Assembly (NCBI RefSeq): GCF_040719375.1
Contig: NZ_JBFDTP010000001.1
Location: forward strand, 1,364,001-1,428,000
From: Clostridium sp. AN503
GTDB taxonomy: Bacteria; Bacillota; Clostridia; Lachnospirales; Lachnospiraceae
Direction: 5' to 3'
DNA: 64,000 bases
This document shows, in pieces, positions 43,031 to 52,157 of the stretch (positions are counted from its first letter, which is position 1; each line of letters opens with the position of its first letter). Under the pieces are notes generated by a model. That model did not search any database. It was not told the origin of the DNA and was given only the letters and a program-made list of their open reading frames with translations. The position numbers were made by a program, and so were the translations under genes.

Positions 43031-43146
43031 GAAGGAATACTGTAAGAAAAGGCAGAAATACGACATAACTAGAAAAAATTTATAAAAATTGGGATAAAGC
43101 AGAACCATTTAAAATGAAATTGAAAGAAAACAGGATGAGAGTGAAT

Positions 43147-43175
43147 TTACAAAAACGCGGCATTCCGATTATAAT
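43147..43175 (+). promoter_or_regulatory. promoter of the TRAP operon
   Basis: TTACAA (43147-43152) and TATAAT (43170-43175) are 17 bp apart, 44 bp before the dctP start. Confidence 0.55.
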
Positions 43176-43218
43176 AAGCTCAATTCAAGAGAAAACCAAG
43201 TTTACAGGAGGGAATGTG

Positions 43219-44244
43219 ATGAAAAGAGCATTGGCGCTGGCGCTGGTCTGCGTGACTGCTGTTTCACTTGCGGGCTCCGACCAGTCCGGAGGCGGGGCAG
43301 AGCAGGCAGAGGCGGAGGCCGGGAAGAAAGTCAGGATCATGATCGGTTATGAGAACAATCCGGGGGAGCCGATCGATATGGCCTGCCAGGAATGGAAACG
43401 TCTGGTGGAGGAAAAGAGCGGGGGTACGATGCGGGTGGATCTTTACCCGTCCAGCCAGTTGGGAAGCAAAGACAACATTATCGACCAGGCAGTGAATGGC
43501 GACTGTGTGGTGACCCTGGCGAACGGCCCGTTTTTCCAGGACCGGGGTGTACAGGACTTCGGTGTCCTGTTCGCGCCGTATCTGTTTGAGGGCTGGGAGG
43601 ATGTGGAAAAAGTAGTGGACAGCCAGTGGTTTGAGGGAAAGGCTGAGGAGCTGGAACAGAATGTGGGCCTGAAGATCCTGACTACCTGGAGATATGGCAT
43701 CCGCCATACCATAACAAAAAAGCCGGTCAATGAGGTCGGCGATTTAAAAGGTAAGAAAATCCGTGTGCCGAACCAGACGATCCTGATCAAGGTATTTGAA
43801 TCCCTGGGAGCCACACCGACGCCCATGGCTATGAGCGATATCTATACGGCGCTTCAGCAGGGAACCATCGACGGGGCGGAGAACCCTCTGCCGGTCATCT
43901 TAAACGGGGCGTATCAGGAGGTGGCTAAGAACCTGGTGCTGGATGCCCATACATATGATATGACATGCTGGATCATGGGCGCTGATTTCTTCAACACGCT
44001 GACGGCAGAACAGCAGCAGATCCTGATGGAGTGCGGCGATGAGGCCGGGGTGTTTAACAGCGAGCAGATCGAAAAAGCGGATGAGGAGGCTCTTTTGGCG
44101 CTGAAATCGGCCGGAGTCAAGGTCAGCGGGCTGACGCCGGAGGATTTTAAAGAGGCGGGAGAGCGGTTTTATGAAGACCCGGAGATCAAAGCCATGTGGT
44201 CGGAGGGCCTGATCGACGAGATCAAAGCCATCATCAACGAGTAG
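43219..44244 (+). CDS. dctP: TRAP transporter solute-binding protein (DctP type), lipobox Cys missing
   Basis: This is a 341-residue binding protein. RVPNQTILIKVFESLGATPTPM contains the conserved Arg that binds the carboxylate, with GTIDGAENPLPVI behind it. It captures an organic or sugar acid for the DctQM membrane pair that follows. The signal peptide ends SLAGSDQSGGG: where lipoproteins have LAGC, this reads LAGS. In a Gram-positive cell the protein would then not be lipid-anchored. ATG 43219, behind AGGAGGG, is preferred to an upstream ATG at 43114. Confidence 0.88.
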   Translation: MKRALALALVCVTAVSLAGSDQSGGGAEQAEAEAGKKVRIMIGYENNPGEPIDMACQEWKRLVEEKSGGTMRVDLYPSSQLGSKDNIIDQAVNGDCVVTLANGPFFQDRGVQDFGVLFAPYLFEGWEDVEKVVDSQWFEGKAEELEQNVGLKILTTWRYGIRHTITKKPVNEVGDLKGKKIRVPNQTILIKVFESLGATPTPMAMSDIYTALQQGTIDGAENPLPVILNGAYQEVAKNLVLDAHTYDMTCWIMGADFFNTLTAEQQQILMECGDEAGVFNSEQIEKADEEALLALKSAGVKVSGLTPEDFKEAGERFYEDPEIKAMWSEGLIDEIKAIINE

Positions 44245-44259
44245 AAGAAGGGGATAGTT

Positions 44260-44748
44260 ATGAAAACGGAAAATAAAGTTTTAGGGATCCTGTGCAATCT
44301 GGATACGCTGATTGCCAGTGCGGCCCTGGTACTGCTGGTGGGGGTTACCTTTTTTGGGGTAATCATGCGCTATTGCTTTGGGGAACCGTTTGTGTGGCAG
44401 GAAGAGGTGCAGCTGGCGCTGATCATCTGGGTGGTGTTCCTGGGCGGACGCTTTGCTTTTGTGTGCGGAAACCATGCCGCCATCGATGTGATCGTGGAGA
44501 TGTTTCCGAAAAAAATCCAGGATGTTGTGAGCGTTCTGATCGCAGTGGTGTCAGTGACCGTGCTCTGCTATGTGGGATACCAGGGCATCCGCTATATCAT
44601 GCAGATGGTCCGGTACAGCCGGGTGACCAATATCCTTAAGATACCCTACAGCCTGATCTATATGCCGCTGCCGGTTGGCTGCGTGACCATGGCTGTCCAG
44701 ACCTGCATCAATACATACCGGGAGCTGACCGGGAAGGAGGAAGCATAG
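44260..44748 (+). CDS. dctQ: TRAP transporter small membrane subunit (DctQ)
   Basis: This is a 162-residue, four-helix membrane protein. FFGVIMRYCFGEPFVWQEEVQLALIIWVVFLGG is the DctQ signature and YMPLPVGCVTMAVQT the final helix. It forms the membrane complex with DctM. It starts 15 bp after dctP behind AAGGGG and ends directly at the dctM start. Confidence 0.9.
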   Translation: MKTENKVLGILCNLDTLIASAALVLLVGVTFFGVIMRYCFGEPFVWQEEVQLALIIWVVFLGGRFAFVCGNHAAIDVIVEMFPKKIQDVVSVLIAVVSVTVLCYVGYQGIRYIMQMVRYSRVTNILKIPYSLIYMPLPVGCVTMAVQTCINTYRELTGKEEA

Positions 44749-46038
44749 ATGGAGACCAGTATTATCCTGATTTCAACTGCCATACTGTTAGTTTTGCTGT
44801 TTCTCAAGGTACCGGTGTTCATTTCCATCCTGTCCGGTTCCATGACCTACTTTTTTCTGTCGGGCGGCCCGTTTACCAAGATCCTGGGCCAGAGGGTGTT
44901 AGCCGGTGTGGAGAGCATCCCGCTGCTGGCGATCCCGTTTTTTATCTGCGCAGGCGTGTTTATGAACTATTCTGGAGTTACCAGGCGGGTCATGGGCTTT
45001 TGCAATGTCATGACCGGCAGGATGACCGGGGGACTGGCCCAGGTGAATGTACTTTTGTCAACGCTGATGGGCGGCCTTTCGGGAAGCAACCTGGCTGATG
45101 CGGCAATGGAAGCGAAGATGCTGGTGCCGGAGATGGAGCGCCACGGCTATTCCAAAGAATTTTCCACCGTAGTTACGGCCATGTCGTCCATGATCACGCC
45201 GCTGATCCCGCCGGGGATCGCCATGATCCTTTATGGCTCCATTGCCAATATTTCTATCGGCAAGCTGTTTATCGCAGGGATCGGGCCGGGCGTACTGCTG
45301 TGTGTGGCGATGATGATCCTGGTGCATTTCGTGTCAAAGAAACGGGGCTATGCGCCTATGCGCACGGAGAAGCTTACCATGAAGGAGGCAAGGCCGGAGA
45401 TCGTCCGCGCATTCCTGCCGCTGTGCCTGCCGGTCATCATCATCGGCGGGATCCGTCTGGGTATCTTCACACCTACAGAGGCCGGAGCGGTGGCGATCGT
45501 TTATTCCCTGGCGCTGGGCATTGCGTATAAGGAGCTGAAGCTGTCGGATGTGGGGACCGGACTGAAAGAGACGGTGGCGACCACTGCTTCGATCATGCTG
45601 ATCGTGGGCGGCGCTTCCGCGTTTGCCTGGATCCTGACCAGGGAACAGATCCCGCAGCATTTCACGGAGCTGGTGCTTGGCACCATCCATAATAAGTATC
45701 TGTTCCTGTTTGTTATCATTATGTTCCTGATCATAGTGGGAATGTTCATTGAGGGCAACGCGGCCCTGATCGTGCTGGTGCCGCTCCTGGCTCCGGTTGC
45801 GGAGGCTTACGGCATCGACCAGATCCATTTTGCAATGGTGTATATCTTTACCATGGCATGCGGCGGTGTGACTCCGCCCATGGGGGCGCTGATCTTTGTG
45901 ACCTGCGGCATTACCAAATGTAAGATCAAGGAGTTCATAGTGGAGTCCATACCATTTTATATCATGCTGTTTATCTGTATGCTCTTGATGGCTTATGTGC
46001 CGGTGTTCTCTACCGGGCTGGTCAATCTGTTCTACTAA
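44749..46038 (+). CDS. dctM: TRAP transporter large membrane subunit (DctM)
   Basis: This is a 429-residue protein with about 12 helices. IPLLAIPFFICAGVFMNYSG, GGLSGSNLADAAMEAKML and LIPPGIAMILYG are DctM family stretches, and HFAMVYIFTMACGGVTPPMGALIFV lies in the second half. It is the sodium-driven transport channel. It follows dctQ without a gap and is closed by the terminator at 46057. Confidence 0.93.
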   Translation: METSIILISTAILLVLLFLKVPVFISILSGSMTYFFLSGGPFTKILGQRVLAGVESIPLLAIPFFICAGVFMNYSGVTRRVMGFCNVMTGRMTGGLAQVNVLLSTLMGGLSGSNLADAAMEAKMLVPEMERHGYSKEFSTVVTAMSSMITPLIPPGIAMILYGSIANISIGKLFIAGIGPGVLLCVAMMILVHFVSKKRGYAPMRTEKLTMKEARPEIVRAFLPLCLPVIIIGGIRLGIFTPTEAGAVAIVYSLALGIAYKELKLSDVGTGLKETVATTASIMLIVGGASAFAWILTREQIPQHFTELVLGTIHNKYLFLFVIIMFLIIVGMFIEGNAALIVLVPLLAPVAEAYGIDQIHFAMVYIFTMACGGVTPPMGALIFVTCGITKCKIKEFIVESIPFYIMLFICMLLMAYVPVFSTGLVNLFY

Positions 46039-46056
46039 TTGAAACAATAGCAAAAA

Positions 46057-46106
46057 GACCCGTGCAGCGCTGTGTCCCGAAGGAAAGACACAGCGGCGCG
46101 GGTTTT
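46057..46106 (+). terminator. terminator of the TRAP operon
   Basis: ACCCGTGC...GCTGTGTC (46058-46076) pairs with GACACAGC...GCGCGGGT (46087-46103), followed by TTTTC. Confidence 0.78.
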
Positions 46107-46183
46107 CTGCATGAAAACAGGGTGTGGAAACAGGGGGTTCCATCTGATATAATAATAGGCAGACAAAGAATGGGGGAAACGGC

Positions 46184-47176
46184 ATGAAACGGAAGATCAT
46201 GGCGGTATGCATGGTGGTCATTGCGGTGTGCAGTGTACTTTTGTGGAAGGAAAACCAGGCCGGGCGTCCGGTAAAGGCGCAGGAGGCAAAAGGGCTTAGG
46301 GTGGCTCTGTCCCAGGCGGAGCCGATGACACCCTGGAAGACCGCCCAGATCAACAGTTTTCTAGACGCGGCGAGAGCGCAGGGGATAGAGCTGATCTACC
46401 ATGAACCGGAGGAGGAGACGCTTTCGTGGCAGCTTGAGGATATCCGCAGACTGTTTGACGAGGGGATCGATTATCTGGTGCTGATGCCGATCGTCCGCAG
46501 CGGATATGAGGAGGCGCTTATGGAAGCGAGAGAGCGGGGCGTCCATGTCATTCTGGCGGAGCAGGAAGTAGAGCTGGAGCCGGAGCGCCGGAAGGAGGAT
46601 TATTACCTGACCTACGTGGCGCCGGATTATTTTAAGGAGGGGGAGCTGTGCGCGGATATCCTGTCGGAGCATTTTGGGATCCAGCCGTGCAATACCATGG
46701 TGATCCAGGGGGACAAGGAATCCACCATGTCGCGGGAACGTTACATGGGATTTATGCATGGTGTGAGAGTCCACTCAAATATGTATATTTCGAAACGGGT
46801 GGAGAGCAACGGGAACCGTCTGACGGCGCAGAAAGCGACAGAGCTTACTGTGGCGGACCAGGAGATTGATTTTAATGCGGTGTTTGCACCAAGTGATGAG
46901 GATGGCCTGGGGGCACTGCAGGCGCTTAAGCTGGCGGATGTACAGCCGGGGCGGGATGTGGCGCTGGTGTCGATCGGCGGGATCCAGGATGTGGTGAAGG
47001 CGATCATTACGGAAGAATATCTTGCCACCGTGAAAAGCAGCCCGGACTATGGCCGGGTGGTCCTGGATCTGGTGAGACGGCATGACGCAGGCGAGGTCCT
47101 GGAGCGGAGGGTTGTCATCGCAAACCAGATATATACTATAGAAAATGCAGAGGTGGCGTTTGAAAATGCGTATTAG
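46184..47176 (+). CDS. periplasmic-binding-protein-like sugar sensor protein
   Basis: This is a 330-residue type I binding protein with a signal anchor (about 4-20) and no lipobox. QLEDIRRLFDEGIDYLVLMPI and GVHVILAEQEV, VIQGDKESTMSRERYMGFM, and FAPSDEDGLGALQAL follow the RbsB/ABC sugar-binding layout. It overlaps the next gene, a YesM-type histidine kinase, by 11 bp, so it probably presents a sugar to the kinase and does not feed an ABC importer. A probable -10 TATAAT lies at 46148. The neighbouring TRAP operon may be the target of the system. Confidence 0.83.
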   Translation: MKRKIMAVCMVVIAVCSVLLWKENQAGRPVKAQEAKGLRVALSQAEPMTPWKTAQINSFLDAARAQGIELIYHEPEEETLSWQLEDIRRLFDEGIDYLVLMPIVRSGYEEALMEARERGVHVILAEQEVELEPERRKEDYYLTYVAPDYFKEGELCADILSEHFGIQPCNTMVIQGDKESTMSRERYMGFMHGVRVHSNMYISKRVESNGNRLTAQKATELTVADQEIDFNAVFAPSDEDGLGALQALKLADVQPGRDVALVSIGGIQDVVKAIITEEYLATVKSSPDYGRVVLDLVRRHDAGEVLERRVVIANQIYTIENAEVAFENAY

Positions 47177-49007
47177 GCAAAGACTGTTCAGGGTGTTTGA
47201 AGATATGGGCCATTGGAAGCTGCGGGAGAAAATGATCCTGTATTTTGCCGCCTCAGCGTCGGGGATCGTGATCCTGTTTGGGCTTATCCATTATTATATG
47301 ACCTCCACAAAGATCCTCAATGAGACCAGGCAGACAATGACACGGATGGTACAGAATGCCTGCAGTGATGTGAATGAACTGTTCTTTCAGACCTATCAGG
47401 TCTGCGGGGCGATGAACGACAATCTGAACATGCAGGAGCTGATCCGAAAGGATTTCTCCACCAGGAAGGAGCGGTTCTCCTATGATCTGCAGGGGAGCAT
47501 GGAGCTGATGATGCTTCCCTACTACAACAAGGATATCGACGGGGTGTATGTGCTGGGGGATAACGGCGGCAGATATAAGAGCAGCTCGGCGTCTTTCCTT
47601 CTGACCGACCCGCGGGAAACGACCTGGTACCGGATCATCCATGCGACCGCAAAGCCTCAGTGGTTTGCTCCCCATGAGAATTCCTATGTGGTGCGGACGC
47701 CTTACAGGTCCTATGTTTCCATGGGCATACCGTTTATCGACAAGGCGACCGGAAGGACGAAAGGCGTGGTGCTGGCGGAGATAGAGACCGGGAAGCTGGC
47801 TGAGATCGCCGGACGGGCGGTGAGCGGCAGCGGGACGGTCTTTCTGATGGATGAGCGGAACCGGATGATAGATCTGGCCGCGCAGTCCGGCGGGCAGATG
47901 GGGACTGCAGATCCAGAGGAGCTTGCGGCAGCCAGGCAGATGGTGGAGGACAACTCGGGGGAGATCCCGGAATATGGGATCTCCCATGTGCTGGAGAATA
48001 AAAAACAACTGGTTGTATATCAGACCCTGAACCAGACGGACTGGAAGGTGGTCGGGGTCATCCCGAAGGCGGCGATCGCAAAGTCGGTAGAGTATATCAA
48101 GATCCTGATGATCCTTTTGCTGGCGGTGGCCGTGATGGGGTCTCTGGCCCTGGCGGAGTTTTTGGCGGATTCCGTGACCCGTCCGGTGGACCGGCTGGTG
48201 AAGGCGATGGAATCGGTCTGCGGCGGGGATCTTGACGTGACGGTGGAGACGGAGCGGAAGGATGAGATCGGGATCCTGTATCATTCCTTCAACCATATGG
48301 TGGGAGAGATGAAGCACTTGATCCAGGCTATTTATGAGGAACAGGGCAAACTGCGCAGAGAGGAGTTAAAAGCGCTCCAGGCGCAGATCAATCCGCATTT
48401 TCTGTACAATACGCTGGACTCCATCATCTGGTCGCTGCGGATGGAGCAGGTGGAGGATAGTATTGAGATGCTGGAGGCCCTTACGGATTTCTTCAAGATC
48501 AGCCTGAGCAGGGGACAGGATATCATCACGATCGAAGCGGAAGTGAAGCATATCAGCAGTTATCTGAGCATCCAGCACCGGCGCTACAGTGAGAAGTTCG
48601 ACTACGACATCAATGTGGAGCCAAAGCTTCTTGCCTGCAAAACGCCGAAGCTGATCCTGCAGCCGGTGGTGGAGAACGCCATTTATCACGGCCTGAAGTT
48701 AAAGGAGGGCAAGGGATACCTCTATATCCACATTTTTGAAAAAGGGGATGAGATCCTGATGCAGGTGGAGGATACCGGGCTTGGTATGCCGGAGGAGACA
48801 GTGGACCGGCTGAACCGGGAATTTGCAGAGATTTCTTCTGGACAGCAGGGAACCGGATATGGGGTGCGCAACGTAAATGATAAGCTGAAGATCGTATTTG
48901 GAAAGGATTGCGGCGTGCAGATCGAGTCGTCCGAGGGAGAAGGGACGATCGTGACGCTGCATATCCGGAAAGATGGGGAACGGTTTTATGAGAGCAATTA
49001 TCTGTGA
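47166..49007 (+). CDS. YesM-type sensor histidine kinase
   Basis: This is a 613-residue membrane kinase. Helices lie near 18-38 and 305-328, with a Cache-like sensor between them. HAMP follows (DSVTRPVDRLVKAMESV), then LKALQAQINPHFLYNTLDSIIW with the phosphorylated His, LQPVVENAIYHGLK (N box) and EDTGLGMPEE (G box). ATG 47166 overlaps the previous gene by 11 bp. The kinase passes phosphate to the next gene's regulator. Confidence 0.93.
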   Translation: MRIRQRLFRVFEDMGHWKLREKMILYFAASASGIVILFGLIHYYMTSTKILNETRQTMTRMVQNACSDVNELFFQTYQVCGAMNDNLNMQELIRKDFSTRKERFSYDLQGSMELMMLPYYNKDIDGVYVLGDNGGRYKSSSASFLLTDPRETTWYRIIHATAKPQWFAPHENSYVVRTPYRSYVSMGIPFIDKATGRTKGVVLAEIETGKLAEIAGRAVSGSGTVFLMDERNRMIDLAAQSGGQMGTADPEELAAARQMVEDNSGEIPEYGISHVLENKKQLVVYQTLNQTDWKVVGVIPKAAIAKSVEYIKILMILLLAVAVMGSLALAEFLADSVTRPVDRLVKAMESVCGGDLDVTVETERKDEIGILYHSFNHMVGEMKHLIQAIYEEQGKLRREELKALQAQINPHFLYNTLDSIIWSLRMEQVEDSIEMLEALTDFFKISLSRGQDIITIEAEVKHISSYLSIQHRRYSEKFDYDINVEPKLLACKTPKLILQPVVENAIYHGLKLKEGKGYLYIHIFEKGDEILMQVEDTGLGMPEETVDRLNREFAEISSGQQGTGYGVRNVNDKLKIVFGKDCGVQIESSEGEGTIVTLHIRKDGERFYESNYL

Positions 49008-50508
49008 TGATGATGAGATCATACGAAAAGGGCTGTGTTCGGTCGTGGACTGGGAGAGCCTGGGCGTGGAGATCGCAGGCACGGCCGGGGACGGGAAGGA
49101 GGGGCTGCGGCTTTTGAGGGAACAGAAGCCGGACCTGCTTTTGTCGGATATCCGTATGCCCTATGTAGATGGCCTGGGGCTGATCCAGGAAGGCAGGAAG
49201 CTGAATCCGGAGCTGATGGTCATTGTGTTCAGCGGTTATGACGATTTCGCCTATGTGCGGAAGGCGCTGCAGCTGGGCGTACAGGACTACCTGACCAAGC
49301 CCATCGATATGGAGGAGCTTACCCGCCTGGTCATTTCCTGTGTCCGGCAGTTTGGCGATGCGGTGCGGGATTCTTTTGAGGAGAAGGAGAACCTGCTGCG
49401 CAAGCTGCTGGTGTATGAAGATTATGAAGACGCCCGTATCCGGGAGATGGAGACGGAAGCCTGTCAGGTTGTGATCCTGGAATCAGAGGAGGCAGCTGGA
49501 GATATGGGCGGTCTTGCGAAGGAGCTGCGCAGGCAGGGGATCTATGTGCTGGTGCAGAAGGAACGGCGCTTTGAGCTGGCAGTTGTGGCCCAGTCCGGGA
49601 TGCAGGTGCAGATGAGGTGCAGTTATGGGATTGAAACGGTGCGGAAACGTTTTGAAAAGGACGGCGTTGCGCTGGTCAGCGCCGTGAGCAGCATAGGAAC
49701 CGGGATCCGCAGCCTGGGACGCTGCTATGAGGAGGCGAAGGAGGCCCTGAAGCTGAAATACGTAAAAGGCTACAACCAGGATCTGTCCTATGAGGAGCTT
49801 AAGCGCTTCCGCGGGCAAAAGGCGGAGCCGGAGGCGGGAGATGCAGCCATGCTGTTTAACACAGATCTGATCGATGCGGTCCGGCGGGGTGATCCGGACT
49901 GTCTGGGGGCCTGTATGGACGAGCTGGAACAACGGCTGGAGAAGATGGGGCTGGACTCGTTTCTCTATATGCAGTTCATGGTGGGAAACTTATACAGCAG
50001 TATTTTAAAGGAGCTGGACCGGATCGGCATCCGTGCGGAGCTGGTGTTTGAGAATCCTGTGGATGAGTACAGGAAGCTGATCGAATGTGAGACCATACAA
50101 AAGGCGCTGGGCGTTCTGAGAGGGAATTTAAGCAGAATCTGTGAGTATGTAGGGAGGCAGAAGGCAGGAGCTTATCCCGCCCCAATATATAAAGCATTGC
50201 AGTATATCGGCAGCCATTACAACTGCCCGTCCCTCAGCCAGGAGGAGGTGGCGGCGGAAGCGGGGCTCAGCGGGGGACGGTTCAGCACGCTGTTCAAGGC
50301 GGAACTGGGCTGCACATTCACGGATTATCTGCTGCAGGTGCGGATGGAGCGGGCGAAGGAGCTGATGAAGAACCCGAATATGAAGATCTACGAGGCAGCC
50401 ATGATGGCAGGATATGAGAATATCCCCTATTTCAGTACGGCATTTAAAAAATACACGGGCATGTCGCCCTCGGAATACCGAAGCAGCGGACAGAAAACAA
50501 AGGCGTAA
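48988..50508 (+). CDS. YesN-type response regulator with AraC DNA-binding domain
   Basis: This is a 506-residue protein. A receiver domain (1-120) with ICDDDEIIRKG, phospho-Asp in LLLSDIRMPYVDG and Lys in YLTKPIDMEE is followed by a linker region. The C-terminal AraC pair of helix-turn-helix motifs starts near 400 (SLSQEEVAAEAGLSGGRFSTLFK and AGYENIPYFSTAFKKYTGMSPSEYR). ATG 48988 overlaps the kinase gene by 20 bp; it is preferred to an ATG 15 bp upstream. The likely target is the neighbouring TRAP operon. Confidence 0.93.
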   Translation: MRAIICDDDEIIRKGLCSVVDWESLGVEIAGTAGDGKEGLRLLREQKPDLLLSDIRMPYVDGLGLIQEGRKLNPELMVIVFSGYDDFAYVRKALQLGVQDYLTKPIDMEELTRLVISCVRQFGDAVRDSFEEKENLLRKLLVYEDYEDARIREMETEACQVVILESEEAAGDMGGLAKELRRQGIYVLVQKERRFELAVVAQSGMQVQMRCSYGIETVRKRFEKDGVALVSAVSSIGTGIRSLGRCYEEAKEALKLKYVKGYNQDLSYEELKRFRGQKAEPEAGDAAMLFNTDLIDAVRRGDPDCLGACMDELEQRLEKMGLDSFLYMQFMVGNLYSSILKELDRIGIRAELVFENPVDEYRKLIECETIQKALGVLRGNLSRICEYVGRQKAGAYPAPIYKALQYIGSHYNCPSLSQEEVAAEAGLSGGRFSTLFKAELGCTFTDYLLQVRMERAKELMKNPNMKIYEAAMMAGYENIPYFSTAFKKYTGMSPSEYRSSGQKTKA

Positions 50509-50543
50509 AAGGAAACGGCAGAACCGGGAGGCCGGAACGGGGA

Positions 50544-50572
50544 TTGCCTGTCTGGCGGGAATCGTGTATAAT
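50544..50572 (+). promoter_or_regulatory. promoter of the second histidine kinase gene
   Basis: TTGCCT (50544-50549) and TATAAT (50567-50572) are 17 bp apart, 54 bp upstream of the kinase start. The kinase is therefore probably expressed apart from the YesMN unit. Confidence 0.6.
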
Positions 50573-50626
50573 TGGTGCATAACATCAAAACAGGCGGCAG
50601 CGGAGCAGAAAATGGAGAGGTAGGAT

Positions 50627-52033
50627 ATGAAACATTCCCTGTATTTAAAATTTATATTAGGCTATCTGGTCTTTGGTCTTTTGGGATTTACCGCCATTGG
50701 AACCTTATCTGCCCGCCTTATGCACAACCATCTGGTGGAGGAGCAGGCGGAGGCCATGTATGACGAGGCGAACCTGATCGCTTCCTCCTACAGCAGCGTT
50801 TACCAGGGCAAGAAGCAGGATCTGAACTCTGCATACCCGCAGCTTCAGGCGGTGGCGGAGTTCGTGAAGGCGGAGATCTGGGTGGTGAACCGCCAGGGGA
50901 TCGTGGTGGTGGACAGCGACCGCTCTGCCAGGACCGGTACGGTGATCGAGGATTTCGACCCGACGGCTACCGGGAACAAGTCCTACTGTATTGGAGATTA
51001 TTACGGGCAGTTCCCCTATGATGTGCTGAGCGTGTCTGCCCCGATCACGGGCAATTACAACACCTACGGGTATGTGCTGGTGCATCTCCCCATGTCCCAG
51101 ATCGGCGAAGTGAGCAACAGCCGGCTGAACGTAGTGTATATCTCGGCAGCTATCATATTTGTATTGTCGCTGATCATTTTGCTGGTATTTACTAAGACGG
51201 TGTATTTTCCGCTGAAGAAGATCACGGAGGGCGCCAATGAATACGCAGCCGGGAACCTGGAGTACCATATTGACTTAAGCAGCCGGGATGAGATGGGGTA
51301 TCTGGCGGCTACGCTGAATTACATGTCAGACGAGCTGAATAAGATGGAGGAATACCAGCGGACCTTTATCGCCAATGTGTCCCATGATTTCCGTTCGCCG
51401 CTGACATCCATCAAGGGGTATCTGGAAGCGATCATCGACGGGACTATCCCGCCGGAGATGTATGAGAAGTATTTAAAACGGGTGATCACCGAGACGGACC
51501 GGCTGACGAAGCTAACCCAGGGTATGCTGACCTTAAACTCTTTAGACAGCCGGGGCTATCTGTCACGGAGCAATTTTGACATCAACCGGGTCATCAAGGA
51601 CACGGCGGCGTCCTTTGAAGGGACCTGTGACGCCAAGAACATCACCTTTGACCTGACATTTTCAGATAATATCCAGATGGTGTATGCGGACCTTGGGAAG
51701 ATCCAGCAGGTGCTCTACAACCTGATCGACAATGCGATCAAGTTCAGCCACCCGGATTCCACGATCTATATACAGACCTACGTCCGCAATGAGAAGCTCT
51801 TTGTGTCGGTGAAGGATACGGGGATCGGTATCCCCAGGGACAGCGTGAAGAAGATCTGGGAGCGGTTCTACAAGTCGGATCTGTCCAGAGGCAAGGACAA
51901 GAAGGGGACCGGTCTTGGACTGGCGATCGTGAAGGAGATCATCCAGGCCCATGGGCAGAATATCGATGTGATCAGTACCGAAGGAGTGGGGTCGGAGTTC
52001 ATCTTCTCGCTCCCGCGGGCGACGAATCTGTGA
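50627..52033 (+). CDS. sensor histidine kinase (PhoR/ResE type) without adjacent regulator
   Basis: This is a 468-residue kinase. Transmembrane helices lie near 8-28 and 165-187, with a sensor loop between. A HAMP domain follows (YFPLKKITEGANEYAAGN), then HisKA with the phospho-His in NVSHDFRSPLTSIKGYLEA, an N box LIDNAIKFSHP, DTGIGIP and GTGLGLAIVKEI. No response regulator follows. The next gene codes for a wall-binding protein. Confidence 0.92.
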   Translation: MKHSLYLKFILGYLVFGLLGFTAIGTLSARLMHNHLVEEQAEAMYDEANLIASSYSSVYQGKKQDLNSAYPQLQAVAEFVKAEIWVVNRQGIVVVDSDRSARTGTVIEDFDPTATGNKSYCIGDYYGQFPYDVLSVSAPITGNYNTYGYVLVHLPMSQIGEVSNSRLNVVYISAAIIFVLSLIILLVFTKTVYFPLKKITEGANEYAAGNLEYHIDLSSRDEMGYLAATLNYMSDELNKMEEYQRTFIANVSHDFRSPLTSIKGYLEAIIDGTIPPEMYEKYLKRVITETDRLTKLTQGMLTLNSLDSRGYLSRSNFDINRVIKDTAASFEGTCDAKNITFDLTFSDNIQMVYADLGKIQQVLYNLIDNAIKFSHPDSTIYIQTYVRNEKLFVSVKDTGIGIPRDSVKKIWERFYKSDLSRGKDKKGTGLGLAIVKEIIQAHGQNIDVISTEGVGSEFIFSLPRATNL

Positions 52034-52157
52034 GCGTGCCGCAGAGGGATGGGAAGGATGTGCCCGGTATGAAACGTAAGAAAGCATGGAACAGGCAGTG
52101 GATGGGATATATGAGATGACGGTGAAAAGCATAAACGATATGAGGGAGGCGACGACT

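Noticed and set aside
47253..48317. 354-codon minus-strand frame opposite the YesM-type kinase
   Set aside because: Same shadow pattern, with a full sensor kinase on the other strand.
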